Part shown: positions 19,704 to 27,750 of the stretch, one piece after another
How positions within the stretch are numbered: position 1 is the stretch's first letter
How the letters are laid out: every line of letters begins with the position of its first letter
Origin: Bryobacterales bacterium
GTDB taxonomy: Bacteria > Acidobacteriota > Terriglobia > Bryobacterales > Bryobacteraceae
Direction: 5' to 3'
DNA: 52,649 nucleotides
Assembly: GCA_020852175.1 (NCBI GenBank)
Contig: JADZBH010000026.1
Span: 1 to 52,649, forward strand
Program-made: the position numbers and the translations under genes
Notes under the pieces: model-generated
What the model saw: only the letters and a program-made list of their open reading frames with translations
The model's database searches: none
Told to the model about the DNA's origin: nothing

Positions 19704-22304
19704 TTACCTCAAGTACACGAACTCGTTCAGGTTGAGCAGCACGTGGGCGAACCCTTCGAGCGGCTGCGATTCCAGAAACGCCAGGCCCGCCGCGCGCTCG
19801 GCCGCCTCCGGGCCGCGTCCCAGCACCAGCCAGTAGGCCCGCTCCAGCCGCGCTTGGCGCGAGTCGCCGGCTTCGGCCGCGACACGGGCGGCCAGCCGGC
19901 CGGCCTGCACGATCACGAATTCGTTGTGCAGCAGCGTCAGGGCCTGCGTCGGCACCGTGGAAACATTTCTGCGCCCGCACGTGATGTTCTGATCCGGCAG
20001 GTCGAACACTTCGAAGAAGGGGAAGGGAAGTCCGCGTTTCCGGTAGACATAGACGCCGCGCCGCCACGTTTCCGGGCCGTCGGGCTGCCGCCGCCAGATG
20101 CCCTTGTCCATGCTCTTCAACGTCTCTTCGGGCAACGGCGGGAATACGGCCGGACCGCCCATTTTCGTGTTCAGGCTTCCCGCCGCGGCCAGAATGGAAT
20201 CACGCACCACTTCGGCCTCCAGCCGTTGCGCGCGGAACCTCCACCAAAACAAATTGGCGGCGTCTCGTTGCTCGTTCGCCGGCCCGGTGAAGCCGCTGGC
20301 CAGCCGGTATGCGCGGGAGGTCATCAGCAGCTTGTGCATCCGCTTCATGCTCAAGCCGTCGTCCATGAAGCGGCGCGCAAGCCAGTCCAGCAACTCGGGA
20401 TGCGTGGGCGGCTCGCCCGTCTTGCCGAAATTGTCCAGCGTCGTCACGATGCCGCGCCCGAAATGGTGATGCCAGATGCGGTTCACCATCACGCGCGCCG
20501 TGAGCGGATTGTCCCTGGCAACGAGCCAGTTCGCCAGCGCCGTCCGCCGTCCGCTCGTGCGATGATGCGCCGGTGGCGTTTCCACGGGCAGTTCCGAATA
20601 AGTGGCCACTTGGACAAAGCCTGGTTGCATCCGCCGCCCGCGCGAATCCATGTCGCCGTGGTGCAAGAAGTAGGACGGCGGCGCTTCGTAAGGTTTCGCG
20701 CCATCACACAGGAACGAACCCTCCGCCGCCTCGCGTTTGATACCCTTGCCGGGCGCAGGTTCATCGCCCGCCCCGTCCGGCGTGAACCGGTAGTCGCCGT
20801 CGGTGATTCCCATGGCTACCGGAATTGGGGCCGGACGTTGTTTCTCGATGCGGGCCATCCGCGCGGCCAGGTCCCGCCTGCGGGCCAGGTCCTCCGGCGT
20901 CATCAGCGGTTCCATTTCGGCTCCGGAGGCTCCGGTGGTCCGGATAATCTGGTTGGCCAGCAGCACCTGCCCTGGCGTGCGCTTCTCTTCTGGCGTAAAC
21001 ACGGCTTCCTGAATATGTTTTGGCCAGGCGCGGTACTTCCTCTCCCGCACCTGCCGGGCGTACGGCGCTTCCAGATCCCTGAGTTCCGCACGCAAAGGGT
21101 TCAGTTTCTCCTCAACCGCCGCCACGCCCGCCGTGTAGGCATCGGCCTCGGCCTTGGGCGCCAGCGGATGGTCCACCTCCACATAGCCCCACAACGACGC
21201 CTGCATCGCATAGTAGTCGCGCTGGGGAATCGGATCGAATTTGTGATCGTGGCAGCGCGCGCACTGCACCGTCAGCCCGAGCACGCCGCGTCCCAGCGTG
21301 GCGATCATGTCGTCCAGGTAGTCGAAGCGGAACTGCGGGTTGTCCTTCTCGCGAAAGCCCACCTTGGCGTAGTTGCGCAGGAACCCGGTGGCGATCAGCC
21401 GCGCCTCCGTCGCCGGCGCCATCTCATCGCCGGCAATCTGCTCGCGCAGGAACACGTCGTAGGGCGTGTCCCGGTTGAAGGCGTCGATCACATAGTCGCG
21501 ATAGCGCCAGGCGTTCGGACGGTCGAAGTCGTGCTCGTAGCCGTTGGAGTCCGCGTAGCGCGCCACGTCCAGCCAGTGCCGTCCCCAGCGTTCGCCATAA
21601 TGCGGCGAGGCCAGCAGCCGGTCGATCAGGCGCTCCCAGGCTTCGGGCGCCGTGTCGGCGATGAACGCGCTCACCTGTTCGGGCGACGGCGGCAGGCCCG
21701 TCAGATCCAGATACGCACGCCGCGCCAGGGTTCCCCGGTCCGCTTCCGGTGCGTGCGTAAGCCTCTGCTCGCGCCACTTGGCGAACACGAAGGCGTCCAC
21801 CGGATGAGCGTCCCACTGCGAGTTGCCGTTCCGCGGCGGCTCCCCGGAGCGCAACGGCCGGAAGCTCCACCACTGGCGCGCCTCGGGTGCGATCGTGCGA
21901 TCCTCCGGCTCAGGCTCTTTCCGTAGCGCCGCTTCGGCCAGTGTGCCGGACCACGGCGCTCCCTGCGCCAGCCAGCCGCGCAGAACCTCCACCTCGGAGG
22001 CCCGCAGCCTGCCATCCATGGGCATCGGTGGCTTTTCCAATCCCGCCACATGCCGGTACAAACGCGAAGCTTCCGCGTTCCCCGCCACGAAGGCCGGACC
22101 ATGCGCGCCACCGGCCACCGCCGACTCACGCGTGCGGAGATCGAGTTTCCCCAACTGCAACTTCGCGCCGTGGCATTTCAGGCAGCGCGCCTCCAGCACG
22201 GGTTTCACATCGCGCTCAAACGACACGCCAGCCGTTTGCGCGCCAAGCGCGCCAAGCGTGGCCGCGGCAAGCAGGAACCCGTGCGTCTTCACGCGAATGG
22301 ACAC
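19704..22304 (-). CDS. PSCyt1-DUF1549-DUF1553 secreted cytochrome-fused protein
   Basis: 866 residues: signal peptide, a Planctomycete-type cytochrome c domain (CLKCHGAKLQLGKLDLR, with a late MPMDGR) in the first 130 residues, then DUF1549 (FAKWREQRLTHAPEADRGTLARRAYLDLTGLPP) and DUF1553 (NPLTARVMVNRIWHHHFGRG; LNEFVYLR at the C-terminus). A second CXXCH (CARCH) occurs mid-protein. The start is GTG 22304, with GAGAGGGG just upstream and a matching promoter. This family is always found beside DUF1501 genes and is thought to act on complex polysaccharides or their sulfate groups, but no activity is proven. Confidence 0.85.
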   Translation of the reverse strand: MSIRVKTHGFLLAAATLGALGAQTAGVSFERDVKPVLEARCLKCHGAKLQLGKLDLRTRESAVAGGAHGPAFVAGNAEASRLYRHVAGLEKPPMPMDGRLRASEVEVLRGWLAQGAPWSGTLAEAALRKEPEPEDRTIAPEARQWWSFRPLRSGEPPRNGNSQWDAHPVDAFVFAKWREQRLTHAPEADRGTLARRAYLDLTGLPPSPEQVSAFIADTAPEAWERLIDRLLASPHYGERWGRHWLDVARYADSNGYEHDFDRPNAWRYRDYVIDAFNRDTPYDVFLREQIAGDEMAPATEARLIATGFLRNYAKVGFREKDNPQFRFDYLDDMIATLGRGVLGLTVQCARCHDHKFDPIPQRDYYAMQASLWGYVEVDHPLAPKAEADAYTAGVAAVEEKLNPLRAELRDLEAPYARQVRERKYRAWPKHIQEAVFTPEEKRTPGQVLLANQIIRTTGASGAEMEPLMTPEDLARRRDLAARMARIEKQRPAPIPVAMGITDGDYRFTPDGAGDEPAPGKGIKREAAEGSFLCDGAKPYEAPPSYFLHHGDMDSRGRRMQPGFVQVATYSELPVETPPAHHRTSGRRTALANWLVARDNPLTARVMVNRIWHHHFGRGIVTTLDNFGKTGEPPTHPELLDWLARRFMDDGLSMKRMHKLLMTSRAYRLASGFTGPANEQRDAANLFWWRFRAQRLEAEVVRDSILAAAGSLNTKMGGPAVFPPLPEETLKSMDKGIWRRQPDGPETWRRGVYVYRKRGLPFPFFEVFDLPDQNITCGRRNVSTVPTQALTLLHNEFVIVQAGRLAARVAAEAGDSRQARLERAYWLVLGRGPEAAERAAGLAFLESQPLEGFAHVLLNLNEFVYLR

Positions 22305-22330
22305 TGCCCCTCTCTCAATCGATGTGCCGA

Positions 22331-22359
22331 ATTGTATCGAAGGGCGCCGGGGAGGGCAA
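22331..22359 (-). promoter_or_regulatory. Sigma-70-type promoter of the DUF1553-DUF1501 operon
   Basis: On the minus strand TTGCCC (22359-22354) and TACAAT (22336-22331) are separated by exactly 17 bases, close to the housekeeping consensus. Transcription would begin near 22324, leaving a short leader before GTG 22304. The -35 box overlaps the loop of the adjacent hairpin. Confidence 0.6.
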
Positions 22360-22373
22360 TCACCCTACCCGGC
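22346..22373. other. GC-rich hairpin between two same-strand operons
   Basis: GCCGGG (22346-22351) pairs with CCCGGC (22368-22373); after one mismatch AGGG pairs with CCCT around a 6-base loop. It lies downstream of the D-threonine aldolase-like gene and overlaps the next promoter. It may terminate the upstream operon, but no T-tract follows on the minus strand. Confidence 0.45.
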
Positions 22374-22438
22374 ACGGGGGCGGAGACGCACATTTTATTT
22401 GGCGGTGACGGGGTAGTGGCGCGCCACGCCGGGCGGGC

Positions 22439-23533
22439 TTACCGGATGCGGCCCCGGGCGTCCACTTCCCAGGAGCCGAGGACCTCGCCCTGGCTATGGA
22501 AATAAACGCGGTCGTGCAGGTTGATGCACGGACAGACATGGTTCGGAACGACGGCCACCCGTTCCCCGGCTCTCGGCGTGTTGGCGGAGCGAGACACGTC
22601 GAGATGCCCGTGCTCCTCGGAGAGGCCAACGACCGCCACATCCGGGTAGCCGTCGATTGAACCGAAGCCCTGATCGTTGCCGGAGATCCAGCGGTCCGTG
22701 GTGAGAGTTTTCGAGCCGGAATCGATAATGGCGCGGCCGGGGACCGAGGCGCTGACGACGGTGGCCAGCACGCGCACGGCAATGTCCTCGGGGGCGCAGG
22801 CGCCAACGCCGAGCGTGTTGCGATCGTTGAAGACATAGGTGCCGGGACGGATTTCGGTAGTGCCTTGCACGAGGTGGCTATTGCGCGCGGTGGGCGTGCT
22901 GCCTCCGCTCACGATGGGAGCGGATATCCCCGCGCGGCGTAGAGCATCGAGCACGGCGGCCAGTTGGGCCTCGACATGGGCCAGCGCGGGGGCCTGCGCC
23001 TCCGGACGGTCCCAAATGTGGCCGGGATAGTACATCAGGCCGCGCATCTCGACGCCGGGAAGCCGCGTGATCTGTTGGGCCAGGGCGAGGGCGGCCTCGG
23101 CGTTCGGGACGCCGCAGCGGTGCATACCTACATCGAATTCAACGAGCAGGCCGATGGTGCTGCCCGCGCGGACGGCTTCGCCGGCGAGCCCTTCGGCGGG
23201 CAAAAGGGAGTCAACGGCGACGGTGATGCGGCGGTCGCGGGCCAGGTGCGCGAGCCGTTCCCATTTCGCGGGGCCATACACGGGATAGGCAACGAGAATG
23301 TCGGTGCAACCGGCATGAGCCATCACCACGGCCTCTTCGCTTTTGGCCACGGTGAGCCCCATGCTGCCGTGGCGCAACTGCATCCGGGCGATGGCCTCGA
23401 TCTTGTGCGTCTTGGTGTGCGGCCGCAACCCGAACCCGTGTTCTTGGACGTACGCCGCCATCGTGGCGAGGTTGCGCTCCAGGATATCCACGTCGATGGC
23501 GACGGCGGGTGTCTCCAACTCGGAGATGTGCAT
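22439..23533 (-). CDS. D-threonine aldolase / 3-hydroxy-D-aspartate aldolase-like PLP enzyme (alanine racemase fold)
   Basis: 364 residues of the DSD1/D-threonine aldolase family. The N-terminal TIM barrel has the PLP lysine in RPHTKTHK near residues 38-44. The C-terminal beta domain carries the metal-binding signature EEHGHLD ... PNHVCPCINLHD (His-x-Cys type). Family members cleave beta-hydroxy-D-amino acids to glycine or a related amino acid plus an aldehyde, or dehydrate D-serine. The upstream HpcH/HpaI aldolase gene ends two bases before, so the two are one operon under the dyad at 24394. A pairing of two aldolases suggests retro-aldol cleavage of an island-derived intermediate. Confidence 0.85.
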   Translation of the reverse strand: MHISELETPAVAIDVDILERNLATMAAYVQEHGFGLRPHTKTHKIEAIARMQLRHGSMGLTVAKSEEAVVMAHAGCTDILVAYPVYGPAKWERLAHLARDRRITVAVDSLLPAEGLAGEAVRAGSTIGLLVEFDVGMHRCGVPNAEAALALAQQITRLPGVEMRGLMYYPGHIWDRPEAQAPALAHVEAQLAAVLDALRRAGISAPIVSGGSTPTARNSHLVQGTTEIRPGTYVFNDRNTLGVGACAPEDIAVRVLATVVSASVPGRAIIDSGSKTLTTDRWISGNDQGFGSIDGYPDVAVVGLSEEHGHLDVSRSANTPRAGERVAVVPNHVCPCINLHDRVYFHSQGEVLGSWEVDARGRIR

Positions 23534-23535
23534 GG

Positions 23536-24348
23536 TTATGCCTTCAGCGTGAGCTTGCTAAAGGAAGCAAACGAGCGCTGGAAGCCGTCGAGCAGGAAGA
23601 CATGATCGACGCCGCCGACCACCATGCGCGCGCCGCGGTCGAGTGCGAGTTGGGCCGCTTCGGGCGTGCCCGACACGGTGCCCCACCAGTTGCCCGCCGC
23701 CTTGGTGGCCGCATCGACGCGCTTGTAGGCTTCCACCAACAGGGGGTGCTGAAACTGGAAGGGAACGCCATAGCTGAGGCTAAGGTCGCCGGGGCCGACG
23801 AACAGCAAGTCCACGCCGGGCACGGCGGCGATCTCCTCCACGCACTCGACCGCGTCGCGGTCCTCGATTTGCAGGGCGAGGAAGGTTTCGCGATTGGCGG
23901 CTTCCAGATAGTCGAGGCCGCCTTCCATTCCGAACAGGGCGTCGCTGCCCGCGCCGTCGAGTCCTCGATTGCCCTGGGGAGGGAACTTGCACCACTCCAC
24001 CCACTGGCGCGCTTCGGCCGCGCTTCTGACGTGCGGCACCATGATGCCGTTGGCTCCGAATTCGAGCGCGCGCATCGGGCTGTCGTAGCCGCCCTTGCGG
24101 ACGCGCACCATAAGGTCGATGCCGGTGGCGCGGCAGGCCAGCGAGATGGGATCGATGGCGGTGTCGGGGAAGGAACGGTGTTCCTGGTCGAACCAGATGA
24201 CGTCGTAACCCAACCGGCCGACGATCTCGGCCAGCCACGGTTCGGTTACGCGGCAGATGGCCGCCGTCAATACATATTCGCCGGCGCGCAGTTTGCGCAG
24301 CACTCTGCTGGGTTTCAAGCTGGACTCCTCGACAAGAACTAGGTCCAT
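23536..24348 (-). CDS. HpcH/HpaI family aldolase (2-keto-3-deoxy sugar-acid type)
   Basis: 270 residues of the class II HpcH/HpaI aldolase family, which cleaves 2-keto-3-deoxy or 4-hydroxy-2-oxo acids to pyruvate and an aldehyde. Recognisable elements: YDVIWFDQEHRSF with the general-base His, LMVRVRKGG, GANGIMVPHVRSAAEAR, ALQIEDRDAVE with the metal-binding Glu, and LLFVGPGDLSLSYG with the second acidic ligand. GarL-like 5-keto-4-deoxyglucarate aldolases belong here, but exact substrate is not readable. ATG 24348 is chosen; longer forms run into the divergent aldo/keto reductase gene. No clear Shine-Dalgarno is seen. First gene of a two-gene operon. Confidence 0.86.
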   Translation of the reverse strand: MDLVLVEESSLKPSRVLRKLRAGEYVLTAAICRVTEPWLAEIVGRLGYDVIWFDQEHRSFPDTAIDPISLACRATGIDLMVRVRKGGYDSPMRALEFGANGIMVPHVRSAAEARQWVEWCKFPPQGNRGLDGAGSDALFGMEGGLDYLEAANRETFLALQIEDRDAVECVEEIAAVPGVDLLFVGPGDLSLSYGVPFQFQHPLLVEAYKRVDAATKAAGNWWGTVSGTPEAAQLALDRGARMVVGGVDHVFLLDGFQRSFASFSKLTLKA

Positions 24349-24393
24349 TGTAAGGGCGCGGACGGTGGGCAACGCGGCGCGCGGAGGCTCGCC

Positions 24394-24409
24394 GTCCAGC
24401 CGGCGGAAC
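24394..24409. promoter_or_regulatory. Predicted IclR-island operator, site 1
   Basis: GTCCAG-CCGG-CGGAAC, 11 of 12 matches to GTYCAG-N4-CTGRAC. It is nearly centred in the 115-base divergent gap between the aldolase operon and the aldo/keto reductase. The binding protein is inferred, not shown. Confidence 0.6.
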
Positions 24410-24463
24410 GTGGTGCGGCGTCCGGCGGACCTCCGCCTGTGCCCAGAGGCGACAATCGAAACA

Positions 24464-25402
24464 ATGCGCCAACTCACGCTCGGCCGCACAGGCTTACGAG
24501 TTTCCGAAATCTCCCTGGGCACGGTGGAACTGGGCCTCGACTACGGCATCGGCGTGCCGGGCGCGCCGTACCGTCCACCGGAAGCCGAGGCGTCCCGCCT
24601 GCTGAACGCGGCATTGGACATGGGCGTGACCTGCATTGACACGGCTCGGGCCTATGGAACCAGCGAGTCGTTGATCGGCCAGGCGATCGCCAGGCGCCGC
24701 GACGAGTTCGTGCTTGTCTCCAAAACGAAGACCTTTCATACCGAGCACGCCGAGCCGGCCGAACGTCGCGCAGCGATGCTCGCCTCCGTGCGGGAATCGC
24801 TACGGCATTTGCGCGTGGAGCGGCTCGACCTGCTGCTGCTGCACAGCTCGTCGGCGGCCGAGTTGAGCGAACCTCTTTATGCCGGTGTGCTGGAGGAGTG
24901 CCGCGAGAAGGGATGGACGCGGTTCACCGGCGCCAGCGTATATGGCTGCGAGGCGGCTCTGCAGGCCATCCGTTCGGGTCGGTTCGACTGTTTACAGGTG
25001 GCCTGGAACGCGCTGGACCGCGGCGTGGAGGCCGAGGTGCTGCCTGCCGCGAAGGAATGCGGCGTGGGGCTGATGGTGCGCTCGGTGCTGATGCGCGGGG
25101 CGCTGACCGGGCGGCGGTCGCATCTGCCGGCGGCGCTGGCGCCGGTTGCCAAGGCAGCCGGCGAGTTGGAAGCGCTGGCACTGCAAACGGGCATGTCCCT
25201 TCCCGAACTGGCCTTCCGCTACATCCTGTCGCAAGAGGGTCCGCTGACGGCGCTGGTGGGCACGGCGTGGATCGAGGAGTTGGCCGGGGCCGTTCAGTTT
25301 GCCGGCTCGGGACCGCTGCCGGAAGAGATGATGGCGGCCATTCGTGCCATCCATGTCTCGGATCCGTCCCTGCTCGACCTCAGCCGCTGGCCTCCCGTTT
25401 AG
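24464..25402 (+). CDS. Aldo/keto reductase
   Basis: 312 residues, a TIM-barrel NAD(P)H-dependent aldo/keto reductase. The catalytic tetrad is visible: Asp and Tyr in CIDTARAYG, Lys in LVSKTK and His in LLLLHSS. The ending is compatible with an L-galactose/D-threo-aldose dehydrogenase-type AKR or a sugar dehydrogenase. ATG 24464 is used because typical AKR sequence (LGRTGLRVSEISLGT) begins there. GACAAT lies only eight bases before the ATG and Shine-Dalgarno-like AGAGG is distant. Its stop overlaps the stop of the convergent SDR by four bases (TTAG, 25399-25402). Probably reduces an aldehyde or oxidises a sugar in the island pathway. Confidence 0.87.
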   Translation: MRQLTLGRTGLRVSEISLGTVELGLDYGIGVPGAPYRPPEAEASRLLNAALDMGVTCIDTARAYGTSESLIGQAIARRRDEFVLVSKTKTFHTEHAEPAERRAAMLASVRESLRHLRVERLDLLLLHSSSAAELSEPLYAGVLEECREKGWTRFTGASVYGCEAALQAIRSGRFDCLQVAWNALDRGVEAEVLPAAKECGVGLMVRSVLMRGALTGRRSHLPAALAPVAKAAGELEALALQTGMSLPELAFRYILSQEGPLTALVGTAWIEELAGAVQFAGSGPLPEEMMAAIRAIHVSDPSLLDLSRWPPV

Positions 25403-26157
25403 AGCGCCGGGCGGGGCAGCACGAAGCCACCATCCACACGCAGCACCGAACCGGTGACATAAGAGGCGCGCGGGCCGGCGAGATAGGCCACCGCCTCGCC
25501 GATGTCCTCGATCGTGCCAATGCGGCCCAGCGGCAGGCTTCTAGCCGATTCGGCGATCTGTTCCCGCGTGGCGAAGCGCAATTCGCCCGGCGTTTCGATC
25601 CACCCCGGCTCGACGACATTGGCGCGGATACCATGCGGCGCCATCTCGTTGGCGATGCTGCGCACCAGATGGTTCAGCCCCGCCTTGGCTGCGTTGTAGG
25701 GCAGGGAATTCTTGAACGCCAGCACGGCATGCACGGAACTGATGGCGATGACAGAACCGCCGCCGCCCTGCGCCACCATCTGGCGGCAGGCTGCCTGACA
25801 GGTATGAAAGACCCCGCCCAACGTAACGTCGATTACACTTTGCCAGTCTCCGGCGCTCAGTTCGAGGAAGGGCTTGCGGATGCTCCAGGCGGCATTGGCC
25901 ACCAGAATATCCAGGCGGCCCAGGGCGCCGGCGGTTTCGGCGACCAGGCGCGCGCAATCGTCCGCCTTGCCCACGTCGCCAGCCAGCGTGATGGCCTGGC
26001 GGCCCAATGCCCGCACCTCGGCGGCCACCTCTTCGGCCTCTTCCCGGTGAGACCGGTAGTTGATGGCGACGTCCAGCCCCTCTCGCGCCAGCGCCAGCGC
26101 GCATCCGCGGCCAATGCCCCGATTGGCTCCCGTCACCAGTGCTGCCTGCTTCGCCAT
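25399..26157 (-). CDS. Short-chain dehydrogenase/reductase
   Basis: 252 residues, classical SDR of FabG type. The cofactor loop is TGANRGIGRG (residues 9-18), followed by LVANAAW in place of NNAG, and the Ser-Tyr-Lys triad in ISSVHAVLAFKNSLPYNAAKAG. PGWIET and the C-terminal GSVLRVDGGF are standard. The arginine after the second beta strand (NYRSHREEAEE) favours NADP(H). Most likely a sugar or sugar-acid dehydrogenase. It is a single-gene unit, divergent from the aminotransferase operon across a region carrying operator site 2. Confidence 0.88.
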   Translation of the reverse strand: MAKQAALVTGANRGIGRGCALALAREGLDVAINYRSHREEAEEVAAEVRALGRQAITLAGDVGKADDCARLVAETAGALGRLDILVANAAWSIRKPFLELSAGDWQSVIDVTLGGVFHTCQAACRQMVAQGGGGSVIAISSVHAVLAFKNSLPYNAAKAGLNHLVRSIANEMAPHGIRANVVEPGWIETPGELRFATREQIAESARSLPLGRIGTIEDIGEAVAYLAGPRASYVTGSVLRVDGGFVLPRPAL

Positions 26158-26235
26158 TCGTCTGCCTCCGTCCGTTCCAGTCTCCCCGCTTTGGAGCTGC
26201 CGCGCCTCATGCCGCGTCCCTGGTTCGGCGCACTC

Positions 26236-26251
26236 GTCCAGTATCGTGAAC
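26236..26251. promoter_or_regulatory. Predicted IclR-island operator, site 2
   Basis: GTCCAG-TATC-GTGAAC, 11 of 12 matches to GTYCAG-N4-CTGRAC. It lies in the 222-base divergent gap between the SDR and the first aminotransferase, about 50 bases upstream of a TATAAT box for the plus-strand operon. Confidence 0.6.
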
Positions 26252-26307
26252 TTTCGCTGCCGGTTTGCCGATTCGCCGGATCGGATGACACGGGCGAAAG
26301 TTATAAT
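26249..26307. promoter_or_regulatory. Inverted repeat and -10 box upstream of the aminotransferase operon
   Basis: AACTTTCGC (26249-26257) is repeated inverted as GCGAAAGTT (26294-26302), a perfect 9-bp pair 36 bases apart. The right arm abuts a consensus TATAAT (26302-26307). The -35 region is poor, which suits an activated or regulated promoter. It partly overlaps operator site 2. Confidence 0.5.
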
Positions 26308-26379
26308 CGGCCTTTCCCGGTCTGTGGGAGAAGCCGCCGCGCCGCACCTAGTTGGCAGATCGGCCCGATCCAGGAAACA

Positions 26380-27750
26380 ATGAAGACCTATCCAAACGCC
26401 TCGAAGATTCTGGAAAAGAACCGGCGCCTGATTCCCGGGGGAGCTGTTTCGCTCAACCGGGTGATCACTCCCGAGATTGTGTTTCAACGGGGGAAGGGCT
26501 CGCGCCTCTGGGACGCCGACGGCAACCGGTACATCGACTACCACGCCGCCTTCGCGCCACATTTTCTCGGGCACAATGACGACGACGTGAACGCAGCCGT
26601 AGCCGAAGTGCTGCGCTCCGAGGCGAGCCTTTACGGCTCGGGCACGACGGAGTTGGAAGGCGAACTGGCCGGGTTGATCTGCGAGAGCGTGCCGTTCGTC
26701 GAATCCGTGCAGGTGCTGAACACGGGCAGCGAGGCGACCTACCAGGCTCTGCGCGCGGCGCGCGCCATCACCGGCCGGGATCACATCATCGTGATGCAGG
26801 GCGGCTACAACGGCTGGCACAACGACGTGGCGTGCAACCTGATGACGCCGCTGGCCGCGCTGGGACCTCGCGTGACGCGCGGCGAGTATCCGTTCCTGCC
26901 CATCAGCGCGGGCATTCCCGGGGCGCACCGGCAACTGGTGCACCCGGTGAACTACAACGATCTGGACTCGGTGCGCTGGGTGTGCGAACGCTATTCCATC
27001 GCCGGGCTCATCACTGAACCGGTGCTGCAGAACGTGGGCGTCATCCATCCAAGCCCCGGCTACCTCCAGGGCTTGCGCGCGCTGGCCGACGAGTTCGGCT
27101 TCCTGCTCATCTTCGATGAAGTGAAGACCGGGTTCCGTTACGGTCTTGGCGGCTACTCCTCGGCGGTTGGCGTAGCGCCGGATCTGGTGGTTTACGGCAA
27201 GGCCATCGCCAACGGCTATCCGATGGCGGCCATCGGCGGCCCGCGGCGCTTCATGGATATCTTCGCCGACCCCGACCCGGCGCGGCGCGTGCTGCTGGCG
27301 GGCACCTACAACGGCCATCCCGTGCCGACGGCGGCGGCGATCGCCACCATAAAGAAGTTGCGGGCCCACGATGGCGCGGTTTACAAGCACACCGACGCGC
27401 TGGGCGAGCGGTTGCAGACGGGTCTGGAAGAGATTCTGCGGCGCCGCGGCATCGCGGCGGTGGTCAGCCGCGAGCGTTCGGCCTTCTGCCTCTACTTCAT
27501 GGACCACCGTCCGGTGGATTGGCACGATCTGGCTTCGAACCATCCGTTCGAAGCCGACGAGATCATGCGCCGCGAACTGATCGAGCGCGGCATCTACTTC
27601 TTCCCGCTGGCCACCAAGCAGGGTTCGATTTCAACGGCGCACACCTCCGAAGACATCGTCCTGACGCTGGAAGCGTGGGACGCCGTGCTGGCATCCCCCG
27701 CCGTGCAGGAGGCGCTCTGCGCCGCCGCGCCGGCCCAAGGCGGGTCATGA
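26380..27750 (+). CDS. Class III aminotransferase (glutamate-1-semialdehyde aminomutase-like), copy 1
   Basis: 456 residues, fold type I PLP enzyme of class III. The N-terminal RLWDADGNRYIDYHAAFAP is typical, NTGSEATYQALRAAR binds the phosphate, LLIFDEVKTGFRYG supplies the Asp contacting the pyridine ring, and VVYGKAIANGYPMAAIGG contains the Schiff-base Lys. It resembles glutamate-1-semialdehyde aminomutase, but location in a catabolic operon argues against tetrapyrrole synthesis; transamination or 1,2-amino shift on an amino sugar acid is more likely. AGGAAA precedes ATG 26380, much better than the long upstream extension. Its stop overlaps the next start (ATGA). Confidence 0.86.
   Translation: MKTYPNASKILEKNRRLIPGGAVSLNRVITPEIVFQRGKGSRLWDADGNRYIDYHAAFAPHFLGHNDDDVNAAVAEVLRSEASLYGSGTTELEGELAGLICESVPFVESVQVLNTGSEATYQALRAARAITGRDHIIVMQGGYNGWHNDVACNLMTPLAALGPRVTRGEYPFLPISAGIPGAHRQLVHPVNYNDLDSVRWVCERYSIAGLITEPVLQNVGVIHPSPGYLQGLRALADEFGFLLIFDEVKTGFRYGLGGYSSAVGVAPDLVVYGKAIANGYPMAAIGGPRRFMDIFADPDPARRVLLAGTYNGHPVPTAAAIATIKKLRAHDGAVYKHTDALGERLQTGLEEILRRRGIAAVVSRERSAFCLYFMDHRPVDWHDLASNHPFEADEIMRRELIERGIYFFPLATKQGSISTAHTSEDIVLTLEAWDAVLASPAVQEALCAAAPAQGGS

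Noticed and set aside
19692..21926. Open frame of about 744 codons opposite the DUF1549/DUF1553 gene
   Set aside because: The minus-strand product has recognisable cytochrome, DUF1549 and DUF1553 motifs, a promoter and a signal peptide; the plus-strand frame has none.
22346..22373. The GC-rich hairpin as a confident intrinsic terminator of the aldolase operon
   Set aside because: On the minus strand it is followed by GCCCTTCG rather than a T-run and it overlaps a good promoter, so it is listed only as a hairpin.
24898..26379. A 494-codon upstream extension of the first class III aminotransferase
   Set aside because: It would overlap the AKR gene and the antisense SDR gene; homology, AGGAAA and ATG all place the start at 26380.
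25399..27543. Long minus-strand frame extending the SDR by about 460 codons
   Set aside because: The SDR fold begins exactly at the ATG at 26157; the extension is antisense to the aminotransferase and has no motifs.
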